IMG/VR virus record: IMGVR_UViG_3300042868_005712
Coordinates: 1-47,578 of that record
DNA: 47,578 nucleotides
Origin: a virus
Reading direction: 5' to 3' (one strand)
The notes beneath the pieces are model-generated. The model worked only from the letters and a program-made list of their open reading frames with translations. It had not been told where the DNA came from and did not search any database. Shown one piece after another: positions 6,623-14,759 of the stretch (its first letter is position 1; every line of letters begins with the position of its first letter). Position numbers and translations under genes: made by a program.

Positions 6623-8462
6623 ACCAATTATCTCCAATTTTACCTTCACCATCTAAAATCATCATACCGAAGTCTTTACCTGCTTCTCTAAAGGCTTCAA
6701 CCATAATGTCTCGAACTTCTTCTACTTGTGATTCTGGACACTCTACTTCAAATTCATCATGATACCAAATCAATGGTGTAACATCTAAGTTTCTTTCTTT
6801 AAACTTTTCCATAGCATAAGCTACAGCAGCCTTACAAGAAATAGCTTCAAATGATTGTAATAAATAGTTTAGAGCTTTATGAGGTGAATCACAAAAGATT
6901 CTTCTACCATCCGCTGCAGGAATCCAAGCATTACCTTGAGCTTCTGTTTTATGATAGATCTCTTGAATCTTACGAGTCAACTCATACAATCCAGGAACCT
7001 TACGAATAAACTCATCTTTAGCTTTTTGACCAATCTTTCGATCTCTTTTGCCTGTCAGAATTAATCCTAATTTTTCTCCACCGCCACCAAATAAGAAAGC
7101 ATAAATAAATGGCTTCGCTGTTTTACGAGAAACTTCTTCACCAATAATCTCAGTTAATAATCTAGCATTTACTGAGTGTACATCTGTACCATCTTCATTA
7201 CGACCATTAAGAACAGTATTTGTATAATCATCATTCTTTAGATAATGACACAATGCTCTAAATTGATTACCTGAAGAATCGGCACCAACTACTTTATAAC
7301 CCGGTTTTGCTATGAATAGTTCTCTAATACCTTTACCCCAGGGTGCATCTGCTCCAGGAACGTTTACAATACCTGAATGTCGTGCTCTACCTGTAGGTGT
7401 AGATATAGTAAAGCAGCTACCGTGAAGTCTACCATTACTATCCAAGTTACTAATCCAACCTTCAAGAATTGAATGACGTGATCTAGTTGTATAATATTCA
7501 TCTAATAATAAACCATCCTCTCCTAATTTTTCTAAGCTAGAGGTAGTTAATTTTGGAGAACCTTTAATAAACTCTCTACCAATCTTTTTCCAATTCCAAT
7601 CATCAGGAACCCAGCCAATAGAATATAAATACTCTTTTACGGATTCCATTGAACCGATATCGGGTTCTAGTTGTTCAACTCTGCAATAAGAACCTAGGAT
7701 AGGTCGTGTAGTTTTACCTTCACTAGGATGAACACCAAACCAATCGCAAGTAGCTTTAGCATAATCACCTGACTTAATCCATTTACATTCCTTACCTGCA
7801 TCAAGACCTTCTTTAACATCGATACCCTTAAACTTTCTTCTTAACTTAGGATTCAATTTATCTTCAGCAATTTTCATTTGGGCTTCCATTTCAGCCTTGA
7901 TAATCTTTGCTTTTGGTAAGTCAAATTCCCACCCTGCTAATTCTGCATCAGCACAAAACTTAGCAGTTGCATGTTCATTTTGTAATGACTTTTGTAATAA
8001 GGGTTTTCTCGCCACTTGCTCTTTATACTCAGCCATTAGCCATTTATAAATCTTTACATTTACTAGTGTATCTTGTTTACAATATTCTAGCATTTCCTCT
8101 GAGAACTTTGAGAATTCACTAAATTCTCCTTTTGGACAACTTAAGAATTCACCCCAAGCTGCTAATGAATGTTTACCATTAAATCTCATATAGTTTAATA
8201 CTTGAGACATTAGCATTGTATCATGAATTTTTACAGTTGGTTCCCAACCAAATAATTTCTTTAGCGCAGGGAAATCAAATCCAAGACCATTGTGTGCAAT
8301 TAACACATTACCTTCTTGGTTTAAATCCTGTTGCCATGATAGATCGCCTTTTAGATAAACCTTCACTTCATCTGTTTGTACATCACGAGTGACCATACAC
8401 CACATTGTAGTTAAAGTATCTAATAGACCATCTGTTTCTATATCAACGATTAATTTGCTCAC
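6609..8462 (-). CDS. T7-like family A DNA polymerase with 3'-5' exonuclease
   Basis: This is the replicative polymerase. The proofreading domain has VDIETDG (residues 5-11), HNGLGFDFPAL (about 58) and a YCKQDTLVNVKIY block. The polymerase domain has motif A GADSSGNQFR (about 395), motif B RKTAKPFIYAFLFGGGGEKLG (about 447) and motif C WYHDEFEVE (about 570). The O-helix pattern R...K...Y keeps Tyr at the position that is Tyr526 in T7. It is 617 aa, shorter than T7 gp5 (704 aa). The start is GTG; the region upstream is occupied by a small gene whose 3' end overlaps it. Confidence 0.96.
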   Translation of the reverse strand: MSKLIVDIETDGLLDTLTTMWCMVTRDVQTDEVKVYLKGDLSWQQDLNQEGNVLIAHNGLGFDFPALKKLFGWEPTVKIHDTMLMSQVLNYMRFNGKHSLAAWGEFLSCPKGEFSEFSKFSEEMLEYCKQDTLVNVKIYKWLMAEYKEQVARKPLLQKSLQNEHATAKFCADAELAGWEFDLPKAKIIKAEMEAQMKIAEDKLNPKLRRKFKGIDVKEGLDAGKECKWIKSGDYAKATCDWFGVHPSEGKTTRPILGSYCRVEQLEPDIGSMESVKEYLYSIGWVPDDWNWKKIGREFIKGSPKLTTSSLEKLGEDGLLLDEYYTTRSRHSILEGWISNLDSNGRLHGSCFTISTPTGRARHSGIVNVPGADAPWGKGIRELFIAKPGYKVVGADSSGNQFRALCHYLKNDDYTNTVLNGRNEDGTDVHSVNARLLTEIIGEEVSRKTAKPFIYAFLFGGGGEKLGLILTGKRDRKIGQKAKDEFIRKVPGLYELTRKIQEIYHKTEAQGNAWIPAADGRRIFCDSPHKALNYLLQSFEAISCKAAVAYAMEKFKERNLDVTPLIWYHDEFEVECPESQVEEVRDIMVEAFREAGKDFGMMILDGEGKIGDNWYDVH

Positions 8463-8613
8463 GAGCTGTTTCTCTTTTCCGAAGTTCCAAATCTAAGTTA
8501 TAAATATGAATTTTATTATTTGTATATACAATTTCACAAAGATCTAAAGGATCCCACCCTGCTGACTCATATACGATAGTACCTAATTCGCTAGCTATAA
8601 TATTACTTGTCAT
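8443..8613 (-). CDS. Hypothetical protein (56 aa) ahead of DNA polymerase
   Basis: This small gene fills the gap between a 60-aa gene and the DNA polymerase. Its ATG overlaps the end of the former by 11 nt, and its last 20 nt overlap the polymerase start in another frame. The protein begins MTSNIIASELGTIVYES and ends in a charged helix LELRKRETAREQINR. No membrane segment or known domain is present. The tight tiling favours a real gene. Translation through its 3' end could help open the GTG start of the polymerase; that coupling is inferred. Confidence 0.55.
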   Translation of the reverse strand: MTSNIIASELGTIVYESAGWDPLDLCEIVYTNNKIHIYNLDLELRKRETAREQINR

Positions 8614-8785
8614 CGTAAAACTTTCTGTAGTTGTTAATTTCTGATGTTAAATCAATTAAGCTTAAACAAATAATTTTGTCTTCAACCCAATCATCATTAT
8701 CATCTCGACCGCTCGCTTTTAATACAAAGCCATTAGTACAGAATTCAACTGTAACGTCATTAACTTCTTTAGTAATTTTACTCAT
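8603..8785 (-). CDS. Small acidic hypothetical protein (60 aa)
   Basis: The function is unknown. The protein begins MSKITKEVNDVTVEF and is rich in Asp, Glu and Ile, with an alternating pattern (VTVEFCTNGFVLKA) suggesting a small beta-sheet, then a helical end. The start overlaps the upstream DUF3310-like gene stop (TAATG), and AAAGGAAG lies 6-10 nt before the ATG. It belongs to the run of small nucleotide-metabolism and accessory genes before the DNA polymerase. Confidence 0.65.
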   Translation of the reverse strand: MSKITKEVNDVTVEFCTNGFVLKASGRDDNDDWVEDKIICLSLIDLTSEINNYRKFYDDK

Positions 8786-9381
8786 TATTTTCTTCCTTTG
8801 TCTTTAAGATTAACTTCGCCTGTCTCATAGTACTTAACTAGTTCTTCTAGATACCATAATGCTTTCTTTGAATCTTGTAGTACAGGATCTTTCTTTTTCA
8901 ATCGCATTAGATACTTATATACTTGACCAAGTAAATGAGATTCAACACCATTAAAATCTTTTAGCATATACTGCATACATTCCATGTACTGCATTCCAGG
9001 AACTACATCTTGGTAATGAGCAGGATTAATAGCATCTGTTTCTTGTCCAAAGTCTTGTGTATTGCTGAGGCTCCATTTATCCGAATAATCATCCCAGAAA
9101 GTATTTTCTACTACTTTAACTCGATTATCGGCTGTTAACTCTCGATGTTCTTCGAAAGGATCCCACTGTTTCCAAGCGGTACCTACCTCTAAACCTCTAC
9201 GATAACCTTCTAAGTCTTCATCATTACTAATTTTACCTCTAATAATATCTGATTCAGCATCTTCTACAAGAATGTATTTATTCTCAGAATTGATTTCATA
9301 CCACTCTTTTTCAGCAGCTTCAAAGCGGAAATGGATATTATATCGTTTATCATTTACAAAGGTTGTGTATACATTATACAT
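8785..9381 (-). CDS. DUF3310-domain protein, related to T7 gp1.7 nucleotide kinase
   Basis: The C-terminal half has the DUF3310 pattern: INPAHYQDV, then ECMQYMLKDF, then a KYLMRLKKKD segment and a final KKALWYLEELVKYYE helix. This family includes T7 gp1.7, a nucleotide kinase that alters deoxynucleotide pools. The N-terminal half (about 110 aa, many acidic and aromatic residues) is not recognised. The gene lies in a run with a deoxyribosyltransferase-like gene, dCMP deaminase and ribonucleotide reductase, which agrees with a role in nucleotide supply. Kinase activity itself is inferred from the family. Confidence 0.75.
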   Translation of the reverse strand: MYNVYTTFVNDKRYNIHFRFEAAEKEWYEINSENKYILVEDAESDIIRGKISNDEDLEGYRRGLEVGTAWKQWDPFEEHRELTADNRVKVVENTFWDDYSDKWSLSNTQDFGQETDAINPAHYQDVVPGMQYMECMQYMLKDFNGVESHLLGQVYKYLMRLKKKDPVLQDSKKALWYLEELVKYYETGEVNLKDKGRK

Positions 9382-9653
9382 TAAACATCTCCATTTTCAA
9401 TAATCTTTTTATCTTCGTAAGGTGCAATGTGTCTTCGGTATAACTCTAACTTAGCACCCTCTAATGCGCCAATAGCATCATTATAATCTTGATAACGAGC
9501 AGAATAACCTGTTAAAGCACTCCCATTACGTTTAAGAAAATTATGTACAATTGTTGTTAATACAAAATTCAATTCACCCGCATCTTTTGGTTTGATTAAA
9601 CCTACAGGACTTTCAATTAAATAATTTCTAGATTTCTTTTCGATATACGGCAT
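9381..9653 (-). CDS. Hypothetical protein (90 aa)
   Basis: This is not recognised. The protein begins MPYIEKKSRNYLIESPVG and looks mainly helical after residue 25, with LNFVLTTIVHNFLKR and YNDAIGALEGAKLELYRR, and a short acidic end. Similar short helical proteins with a NDAIGALE-like helix occur in phages next to DUF3310 genes, but I cannot confirm homology here. The start shares a base with the previous stop (TAATG), and its own stop overlaps the next start, so it is part of the same coupled series. Confidence 0.7.
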   Translation of the reverse strand: MPYIEKKSRNYLIESPVGLIKPKDAGELNFVLTTIVHNFLKRNGSALTGYSARYQDYNDAIGALEGAKLELYRRHIAPYEDKKIIENGDV

Positions 9654-9820
9654 TAATCTTCAATCCTCTCTACTGATTCAATTTCGTAAGTGTGTGCATC
9701 TAACCAATCACAATCAGAGTCACCATCATCAACAATTTGAATAGCTTCTTTTTCTGTATCTGCTTCTACTATGTGTTCGTATACAACAGTATTAGTTGTA
9801 AGAATTCTATATTTAGGCAT
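9653..9820 (-). CDS. Hypothetical protein (55 aa)
   Basis: This small acidic protein begins MPKYRILTTNTVVYEHIVEA and has a beta-strand-like first half. It continues with an EKEAIQIV helix and a very acidic middle (DDGDSDCDW). The layout (strand, strand, helix with EAI, acidic turn, strand) resembles a small ferredoxin-like fold and is shared with the 51-aa protein encoded upstream. I chose the ATG at 9820 because GGAGGT precedes it closely; an in-frame ATG at 9871 would run deep into the upstream gene. The function is unknown. Confidence 0.65.
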   Translation of the reverse strand: MPKYRILTTNTVVYEHIVEADTEKEAIQIVDDGDSDCDWLDAHTYEIESVERIED

Positions 9821-9821
9821 A

Positions 9822-10466
9822 TCAACCTCCCCATCCGTTAGGTGTAAGCTCAGATAATCCTTGATCTTCAAAGAATTTTTCTTGAGAGAAATCAGTTAGC
9901 ATACTATTCCATTCCCATCGTTCATCTGAATCTTCGTTTTCAGGCTTAGGGCTGTCTTGTAGCTGTGTAAATTGTTCTTCGTATTCATCTCTAATTTCAC
10001 TCCAACTAAGACAATTATCATCACCGTCATCATACCAACCAATAAAGTCACAACCACCTTCATTATAAGTAGCTGTTACTAAGTAACCCTCTTCAACTAG
10101 TTTGTTGTAGAACTCAATTGGGGGACTCCAAGCTGAATCAAAGAAACATTCAAAACAATCAATATCAAAGGTGAAGTCATGTAAGTCAGGATCCCACTTA
10201 GTACCCCAATTAGCTACTTGCCAGTCATACCAATCCTTAGCACCATATTTCTCTAGGTTGCTTTCTTGTTTTAATTCTAATTGCTTTTGTTCCTCTGTAT
10301 CTCCAAAGAAACCTGCTGTGGTTTCCATAAGTTCTGGAGGACAAGGATAAAAGAAAGAAATCAATTTATTATCATTTTTGACATATTCTGAAAGTTCTTT
10401 TAACTTCTCTTTCTGCTCTTCAGTAGTAGCAGTAATTTGTAACCCGTTAGCGCACCAATTAGGCAT
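9822..10466 (-). CDS. Api92/YubB-like (DUF1281-type) protein
   Basis: The N-terminus MPNWCANGLQITA matches the characteristic MxNWCxNxLxxxG start of the Api92/YubB-like phage and plasmid family with ferredoxin-like domains. The rest is acidic and Trp-rich (YDWQVANWGTKWD, FDSAWSPP, then GGCDFIGWYDDGDDNC), also typical of that family. The biochemical role of the family is not established. The ATG at 10466 is preferred because GAGG lies 9 nt upstream; an ATG at 10472 has too short a spacing. The gene overlaps the previous small gene by 8 nt. Confidence 0.75.
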   Translation of the reverse strand: MPNWCANGLQITATTEEQKEKLKELSEYVKNDNKLISFFYPCPPELMETTAGFFGDTEEQKQLELKQESNLEKYGAKDWYDWQVANWGTKWDPDLHDFTFDIDCFECFFDSAWSPPIEFYNKLVEEGYLVTATYNEGGCDFIGWYDDGDDNCLSWSEIRDEYEEQFTQLQDSPKPENEDSDERWEWNSMLTDFSQEKFFEDQGLSELTPNGWGG

Positions 10467-10614
10467 CTTCATTTTCCTCTATTCTAATATATTCAGGTGT
10501 TTCAAAATGATCCCATGTTGATTCTTGATAAGCTTTACTAATAGCTTTATCTTCATCTTCAGCTTCTACAGTTATATAACCATAAGAGCAAAACACGACT
10601 GTATAACTAGCCAT
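10459..10614 (-). CDS. Small acidic hypothetical protein (51 aa)
   Basis: This gene fills the gap between the 110-aa gene and the Api92-like gene, overlapping both by 8 nt. The protein starts MASYTVVFCSYGYITVEAED and continues with a DKAISKAYQESTWDHF helix and an acidic end. Its outline (short strands, an AI/KA helix, acidic residues) is like the 55-aa product two genes downstream, so the two may be distant paralogues. No function is known. Its real status is supported by exact overlaps and the lack of alternative coding in the gap. Confidence 0.6.
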   Translation of the reverse strand: MASYTVVFCSYGYITVEAEDEDKAISKAYQESTWDHFETPEYIRIEENEDA

Positions 10615-10939
10615 TTAGACCTCCATAACCTTGATGGTCAACTCTAGTAATTGCTGTATATTCTACGATGTCTCCAGGAATACAGGCTTCAATAGCCATA
10701 AACTCTAGAGCAGCTCTTGTTAGGGCTGTAGGATAACCTTCATGTAATTTAACACCAAATTCATCTAATGAAGCTTGGAATTCTTCTTCTTCGAGAAAGA
10801 AATCTGAAGCTTTAATTTTATTTAACAATAGAAACATTTTTCTACTCTCTATATTCTCTTCATATCTAGAACAAAATTCTTCGATTGAAGTGCTTGTTAA
10901 AAATAAATACTGCAATACTCTCTTATTAAACTTATCCAT
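10607..10939 (-). CDS. Hypothetical protein (110 aa)
   Basis: No family is recognised. The sequence is largely helical and acidic: MDKFNKRVLQYLFL, then SIEEFCSRYEENIES, then a long EEEEFQASLDEFG stretch, a LTRAALEFMAIEACIPG helix and a short glycine-rich end (HQGYGGLNG). No membrane segment is seen. The start overlaps the end of the deoxyribosyltransferase-like gene by 8 nt. It may be a small partner protein of the nucleotide-metabolism genes around it, but only position suggests this. Confidence 0.7.
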   Translation of the reverse strand: MDKFNKRVLQYLFLTSTSIEEFCSRYEENIESRKMFLLLNKIKASDFFLEEEEFQASLDEFGVKLHEGYPTALTRAALEFMAIEACIPGDIVEYTAITRVDHQGYGGLNG

Positions 10940-11360
10940 AGTATGTTACTACTGCATCGATAGCATCTTCTAAATTGTGATGAATCTCTGTTGCATAATA
11001 TTCTATAAATGGATGCTTAAATTGAGTAGGGTCAGTAATGACTACAATGATTTTATTTTTAGTATGAGCGTGTGCAATCTCACATACTGTACCCCATTTA
11101 CGACCTGGGAGACTATCTCTCAAATCAGCAAGAACTACTGTACTATAAGCAATATCTTGCAAATCATGTTTAACTACTCTGTTAGCAGTATAATCATTTT
11201 TCTCTTGATCATGGTAAGATATTCGTCTTGTAGGATCTAGGGTGTCAATATCTCTTAGCCATAATTGCTCAGAGGCTTTCTTTCGCCAACCTGTCATTTG
11301 CTCATAGGTTAGTCCTTCCATCGGACCAGCCAAATATGTGTACTGTTTATGGTTGTACAT
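10932..11360 (-). CDS. Nucleoside 2-deoxyribosyltransferase-like protein
   Basis: The fold is predicted to be that of the nucleoside 2-deoxyribosyltransferase superfamily, whose members transfer or hydrolyse deoxyribose from nucleosides or nucleotides. Signatures are YLAGPMEG at residues 9-16, a DTLDPTRR segment, the VVLADLRDS strand and turn, and GTVCEIAHAH near residue 91, where the Glu is the expected nucleophile. The length (142 aa) is typical. Within an operon holding dCMP deaminase, DUF3310 and ribonucleotide reductase genes it probably helps remodel or salvage the nucleotide pool. Substrate and direction cannot be told. Confidence 0.8.
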   Translation of the reverse strand: MYNHKQYTYLAGPMEGLTYEQMTGWRKKASEQLWLRDIDTLDPTRRISYHDQEKNDYTANRVVKHDLQDIAYSTVVLADLRDSLPGRKWGTVCEIAHAHTKNKIIVVITDPTQFKHPFIEYYATEIHHNLEDAIDAVVTYYG

Positions 11361-11685
11361 TTTTAAATTCCTTAAAAAGTTTGTCGCCTAGTTCATAGGC
11401 TTCATCTTCGTTAATTTCTTCTTTATGAATCATTTGTTTTACATGTACCATTTCATGAAATAGCGTTGATAATACAGAATCAAAAGTTAAAGTTTTTCTA
11501 ATTTCAATTAAGTAATTATTATCATCTATCTCATTACAATAACCCCATTTATCTAATAAACATAAGTCAATATCGATAAATAAGTTTTTACGTCTTTTAG
11601 GTAACAGTCTTAATACGGCAAAACAAACAGCGTCTTCTAGACTTTTAACATTGGTCTTTCCCTTTATGTCTGTAATAACTAACAT
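11347..11685 (-). CDS. HExxH zinc-metalloprotease-like protein
   Basis: This 112-aa protein has a clear HEMVHVKQ motif near residue 77, in the helix context SVLSTLFHEMVHVKQMIHK, followed by an acidic DEAYELGDKLFKEF helix that could supply the third ligand. The pattern resembles small gluzincin, SprT-like or phage M78-like domains. An N-terminal strand region contains LFIDIDLC. It could be a protease acting on host or phage proteins, or only a zinc-binding fold. It lies between two small genes and overlaps the deoxyribosyltransferase-like gene by 14 nt. The substrate is unknown. Confidence 0.65.
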   Translation of the reverse strand: MLVITDIKGKTNVKSLEDAVCFAVLRLLPKRRKNLFIDIDLCLLDKWGYCNEIDDNNYLIEIRKTLTFDSVLSTLFHEMVHVKQMIHKEEINEDEAYELGDKLFKEFKNVQP

Positions 11686-11943
11686 CTAATCCTCAATAAT
11701 ATCGTCTAATTCATATTGTTTTATTTCTTCAATTAAACCGATATGCTCAGTATCCTCATGAAAGGTGTAACAAAGAAACTTTATAAGGTCTCTAATTGTT
11801 TCACCGTTCTGAGGTTCAGCATAAACAATATAATCTGTCTGAGCAACTTGGAATCCAAATGCGCCAGCCATTAATTTAAATTGTTCCATGTCTATTATAC
11901 TAAACTTATCTTTGAATACTACCTTAAATGTAGTTGTTTGCAT
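11686..11943 (-). CDS. Hypothetical protein (85 aa)
   Basis: The function is unknown. The protein begins MQTTTFKVVFKDKFSIIDME and has a pattern of strands and helices (FKLMAGAFGFQVAQTDYIVYAE, then RDLIKFLCYTF) ending in an acidic segment YELDDIIED. It has no membrane segment. The ATG overlaps the SSB gene by a single base, and its stop abuts the metalloprotease-like gene, so it is translated as part of the same mRNA. A role as SSB partner is possible only from adjacency. Confidence 0.7.
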   Translation of the reverse strand: MQTTTFKVVFKDKFSIIDMEQFKLMAGAFGFQVAQTDYIVYAEPQNGETIRDLIKFLCYTFHEDTEHIGLIEEIKQYELDDIIED

Positions 11944-12446
11944 TAGAATTCAGGATCTTCTACACCGTTGTCTTCAAATGAATCTGCTGTTTTCTCGACA
12001 ATTGTTTCTGTCATCTCAAAGTCATCTTCGCTAGGTTTAGGCTCATATACAACATGTTTTGTAAGTTGAATAGCCATTAGCATTGATGCAATTTTACTTT
12101 CTTCACCGTACTCATATTGAAAGATACGAACATTACCGATTGAACCATTACCAATAGTATTTGGATCAATAGCATCTAAAGCACCGTTAACTACTTTAAC
12201 AGGCTCTACAGGAGTACCATCTTTCTTCTTAGACTTCTTCTTTAAGTTAACACGATAAAACACTTTCTCATCAGCATCTGTATCTGTATTGACTTTTAAG
12301 TTTAAATCTTTCCACTCTTGTGCTTGTTTCTTATCACGAGTACGTAGTTGAACTTCCCATGTTGGTTGTTCTTTATTAAACTTTGTATTAGGTTTCTTTG
12401 GATCTAATTTAGTATACCAGATTTCTACGTTCTTCAAAATAGCCAT
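11943..12446 (-). CDS. Single-stranded DNA-binding protein, T7 gp2.5-like
   Basis: This protein probably coats single-stranded DNA and contacts the replisome. The N-terminal 120 residues look like an OB-fold rich in basic and aromatic residues (EIWYTKLDPKKPNTKF, WEVQLRTRDKKQAQEW, YRVNLKKKSKKKDG, VRIFQYEYGEESK). The C-terminus is very acidic and ends DNGVEDPEF with a terminal Phe, the hallmark of gp2.5-type tails that bind the polymerase and primase-helicase. At 167 aa it is shorter than T7 gp2.5 (232 aa). Promoter-like copy P2 lies about 55 nt before the start, so it is probably the first gene of a phage-polymerase transcript. Confidence 0.82.
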   Translation of the reverse strand: MAILKNVEIWYTKLDPKKPNTKFNKEQPTWEVQLRTRDKKQAQEWKDLNLKVNTDTDADEKVFYRVNLKKKSKKKDGTPVEPVKVVNGALDAIDPNTIGNGSIGNVRIFQYEYGEESKIASMLMAIQLTKHVVYEPKPSEDDFEMTETIVEKTADSFEDNGVEDPEF

Positions 12447-12501
12447 TGCTTTTAATTCCTTATAAATTTAATTAGTGTTAAATAATTCACCCAACACTCT
12501 T

Positions 12502-12519
12502 AGGGTTAATTTTCAGGGC
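12502..12519 (-). promoter_or_regulatory. Putative phage RNA polymerase promoter, copy P2
   Basis: The minus strand reads GCCCTGAAAATTAACCCT, identical to the copy at 44826-44843. It sits in the 84-nt gap between the phage RNA polymerase gene and the SSB gene, the largest non-coding gap in this replication block. The next bases (AAGAGTGTTGGGTG) differ from the other copies. The motif is inferred to be recognised by the polymerase encoded immediately upstream. Confidence 0.65.
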
Positions 12520-12530
12520 ATACTCTGCTT

Positions 12531-14759
12531 TTAAGCAAAAGCATACTCTGATTCTAATATTTCTTCTACATTAAGTGTGCCTAATTCTACATTAGAAACA
12601 TCACCGTTAATGTCTTCCATTAAGCTAGTTAGTGGATCTGCTTGATATAACTCAACAAATGTTTCTCTGATTAAACAGAATAATTCAGGCATATCTCCAA
12701 GTAAACAACCGAATGAATCATGAATAGTTGTTATTGGAAAGTCTGCTCTACAAGTTGCAATTGTTAAATGTGCAGCATCAAGACTATGAATAGCATTTGG
12801 AGAAGCAGCTTGTGATTGCTTTCCTTTTGCTGGTTTTGGTAACTCAGGGTAACATACAGATAATCTTAGACTATTATCATTTTCACCATTAGGTTTTGGA
12901 TTAATAATAGGACCATATTGTACCCAAGTTAATTTTACAGTACCTTCGGTATAATGCTGTACTACAGGGAAGTTAGTAATAGGTACTTTCCATCTTAAGA
13001 ACTCAACTTTAGCTTCAGCCTTACGACCAGCTTCTTCAAAGACACTTAAGAGTCTCATAGGTCTTCTCAAAGATTCTTTACAATCTTCAAATACTTCACG
13101 ACCAATATAAGAACCCCAAATATGTTCCATAGACATTAGCTGATCAATACCGTGTTTACGAGCATCATCAATTTGTTGTTGACCTAAGCCATAAGCAGTA
13201 CCGCCATAAGGTAAAGTCATTACATTTCTTTTAACAACTTTTCTTCTGTGTTTTTCGTCTGTAATACGAGACCAATACACGCAAGATGCTTTTCTGATAT
13301 CATCTTTATGAGTTAACTTGAACTTTTTAATTTCTTCAATTAATTCTTTTCGTCTATCAGACTTTAGAGGTGCTGCTTGTATAGATTGTTTTAAGTCAAT
13401 TAATGTATCTATAACATTATCATACTTAGCTTTTTCTCTACGAGATAGTTTAGCTGTTTGAGCATTGATTCGTAACCAAACATGATCAGCAACATATTTA
13501 TATAAATCACCAGGATAAACCAGTGGAACTAAATTAACATGTGGTGCTGTTTCTTCATCATGAGTTAAAGCTGATAAATGTTGTGAACCATTATTAGAAC
13601 CGTCAATAAAACATTCTAAACTACTTTCAAACTCATATGGATCGTTTCCTGCTTCTTCCCAATCAACTACTTTCTTGTACTCAAGGCAAGCAGCCAAGAA
13701 CTGCCAAGGTTTATCAGCATTCATCCATCCTTGGTTTACTTTGGGTTCATTAGCATAAGACAATATAATTTCTTTGTTATCAAGAACCCAATGTACTCGA
13801 TCATTTAAAGGGATTTTATCTGTCTTACGATCATTACCAGAATCACCAGCCCAATTAGATGCTATACTAATTAATAGCCAGAAGAAACCTTGTTCACCTA
13901 TTGCTTTCTTATCTTGCCTTAGCAATAGACCTTTTGCACCATCAGCCCCTTGTTCATGGAAATATGCTGTTGCAGGATATTTTCGACCTCTAAAATCATA
14001 ATAATACATATGATAGAAAGTTTTGTTTAACATCCTTTGTGCAATAGACTCTACTGTTTTTGCTTCTCTTAGTTTAGATGCTTTGGCTTCTGGGTTTTGT
14101 AGTTCCCAAATATCAGCAAAAGCTTCTGCTTTGTTTCTTAACGCCCAAGAGAATAAACTTAATACAGCTTCATTTACTTGCCAACCAGTTCTTTGTGATC
14201 GATTTAAGCATTCAAATAACATAGGTTGTTCCTGTGGATCTAGACTACTAATAACTTCTTTACTATTAGTCTTAACCATTAGTACACCTGTTTCATGTTT
14301 ACCCGATACCCAATCAGCATACGGAGTTAAAGATGGTAACTTTTCAGTTTTCTCTGCTTTAACTGTTGCCCATAATTTACTTAAATCTTCTTCATTTAAA
14401 ATTTCGACAATGTAAGTATTATGACCGTTAGAACCCTTCGCTAATTTAGTTTTTAATATATTATTTAATTCAAATGAATAAAGTAAGAAAGCACCTATTC
14501 TAGCGCTACTAGCGGTATCTCGTCTTAATTCATACTTATCTCTAATGGAATTACCTATAGCGGTAATCATCTCTACTAGCAGAGCAGGTTCATCATCTCT
14601 AGTATATAAATAAATTACTGAAACAGCAGAATCAATAATATCATTAAAATCTACTTCTTTAGCTTCTTTACCTTCATTTTTTAACCAGATTAAAGGGTTC
14701 TGCCTACTTACTTCATTGTTGAGTCTTTCTTTTATAGATTCAATCAATTTCTGTTTTAT
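12531..14759 (-). CDS. T7-like single-subunit DNA-dependent RNA polymerase
   Basis: This enzyme transcribes middle and late phage genes from its own promoters. T7 family signatures are in order: YYYDFRGRKYPATAYF (about residue 256), the catalytic Asp block DGSNNGSQHLSAL (about 391), KVVKRNVMTLPYGG with the conserved Arg, Lys and Tyr (about 514), and the catalytic HDSFG (about 680). The length is 742 aa against 883 in T7, so the N-terminal domain is reduced. The start is unusual. AGGAG lies 6 nt before an in-frame ATA at 14759, while the first standard start is a TTG at 14747, 18 nt from AGGAG. There is no in-frame ATG near either. Confidence 0.96.
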   Translation of the reverse strand: MKQKLIESIKERLNNEVSRQNPLIWLKNEGKEAKEVDFNDIIDSAVSVIYLYTRDDEPALLVEMITAIGNSIRDKYELRRDTASSARIGAFLLYSFELNNILKTKLAKGSNGHNTYIVEILNEEDLSKLWATVKAEKTEKLPSLTPYADWVSGKHETGVLMVKTNSKEVISSLDPQEQPMLFECLNRSQRTGWQVNEAVLSLFSWALRNKAEAFADIWELQNPEAKASKLREAKTVESIAQRMLNKTFYHMYYYDFRGRKYPATAYFHEQGADGAKGLLLRQDKKAIGEQGFFWLLISIASNWAGDSGNDRKTDKIPLNDRVHWVLDNKEIILSYANEPKVNQGWMNADKPWQFLAACLEYKKVVDWEEAGNDPYEFESSLECFIDGSNNGSQHLSALTHDEETAPHVNLVPLVYPGDLYKYVADHVWLRINAQTAKLSRREKAKYDNVIDTLIDLKQSIQAAPLKSDRRKELIEEIKKFKLTHKDDIRKASCVYWSRITDEKHRRKVVKRNVMTLPYGGTAYGLGQQQIDDARKHGIDQLMSMEHIWGSYIGREVFEDCKESLRRPMRLLSVFEEAGRKAEAKVEFLRWKVPITNFPVVQHYTEGTVKLTWVQYGPIINPKPNGENDNSLRLSVCYPELPKPAKGKQSQAASPNAIHSLDAAHLTIATCRADFPITTIHDSFGCLLGDMPELFCLIRETFVELYQADPLTSLMEDINGDVSNVELGTLNVEEILESEYAFA

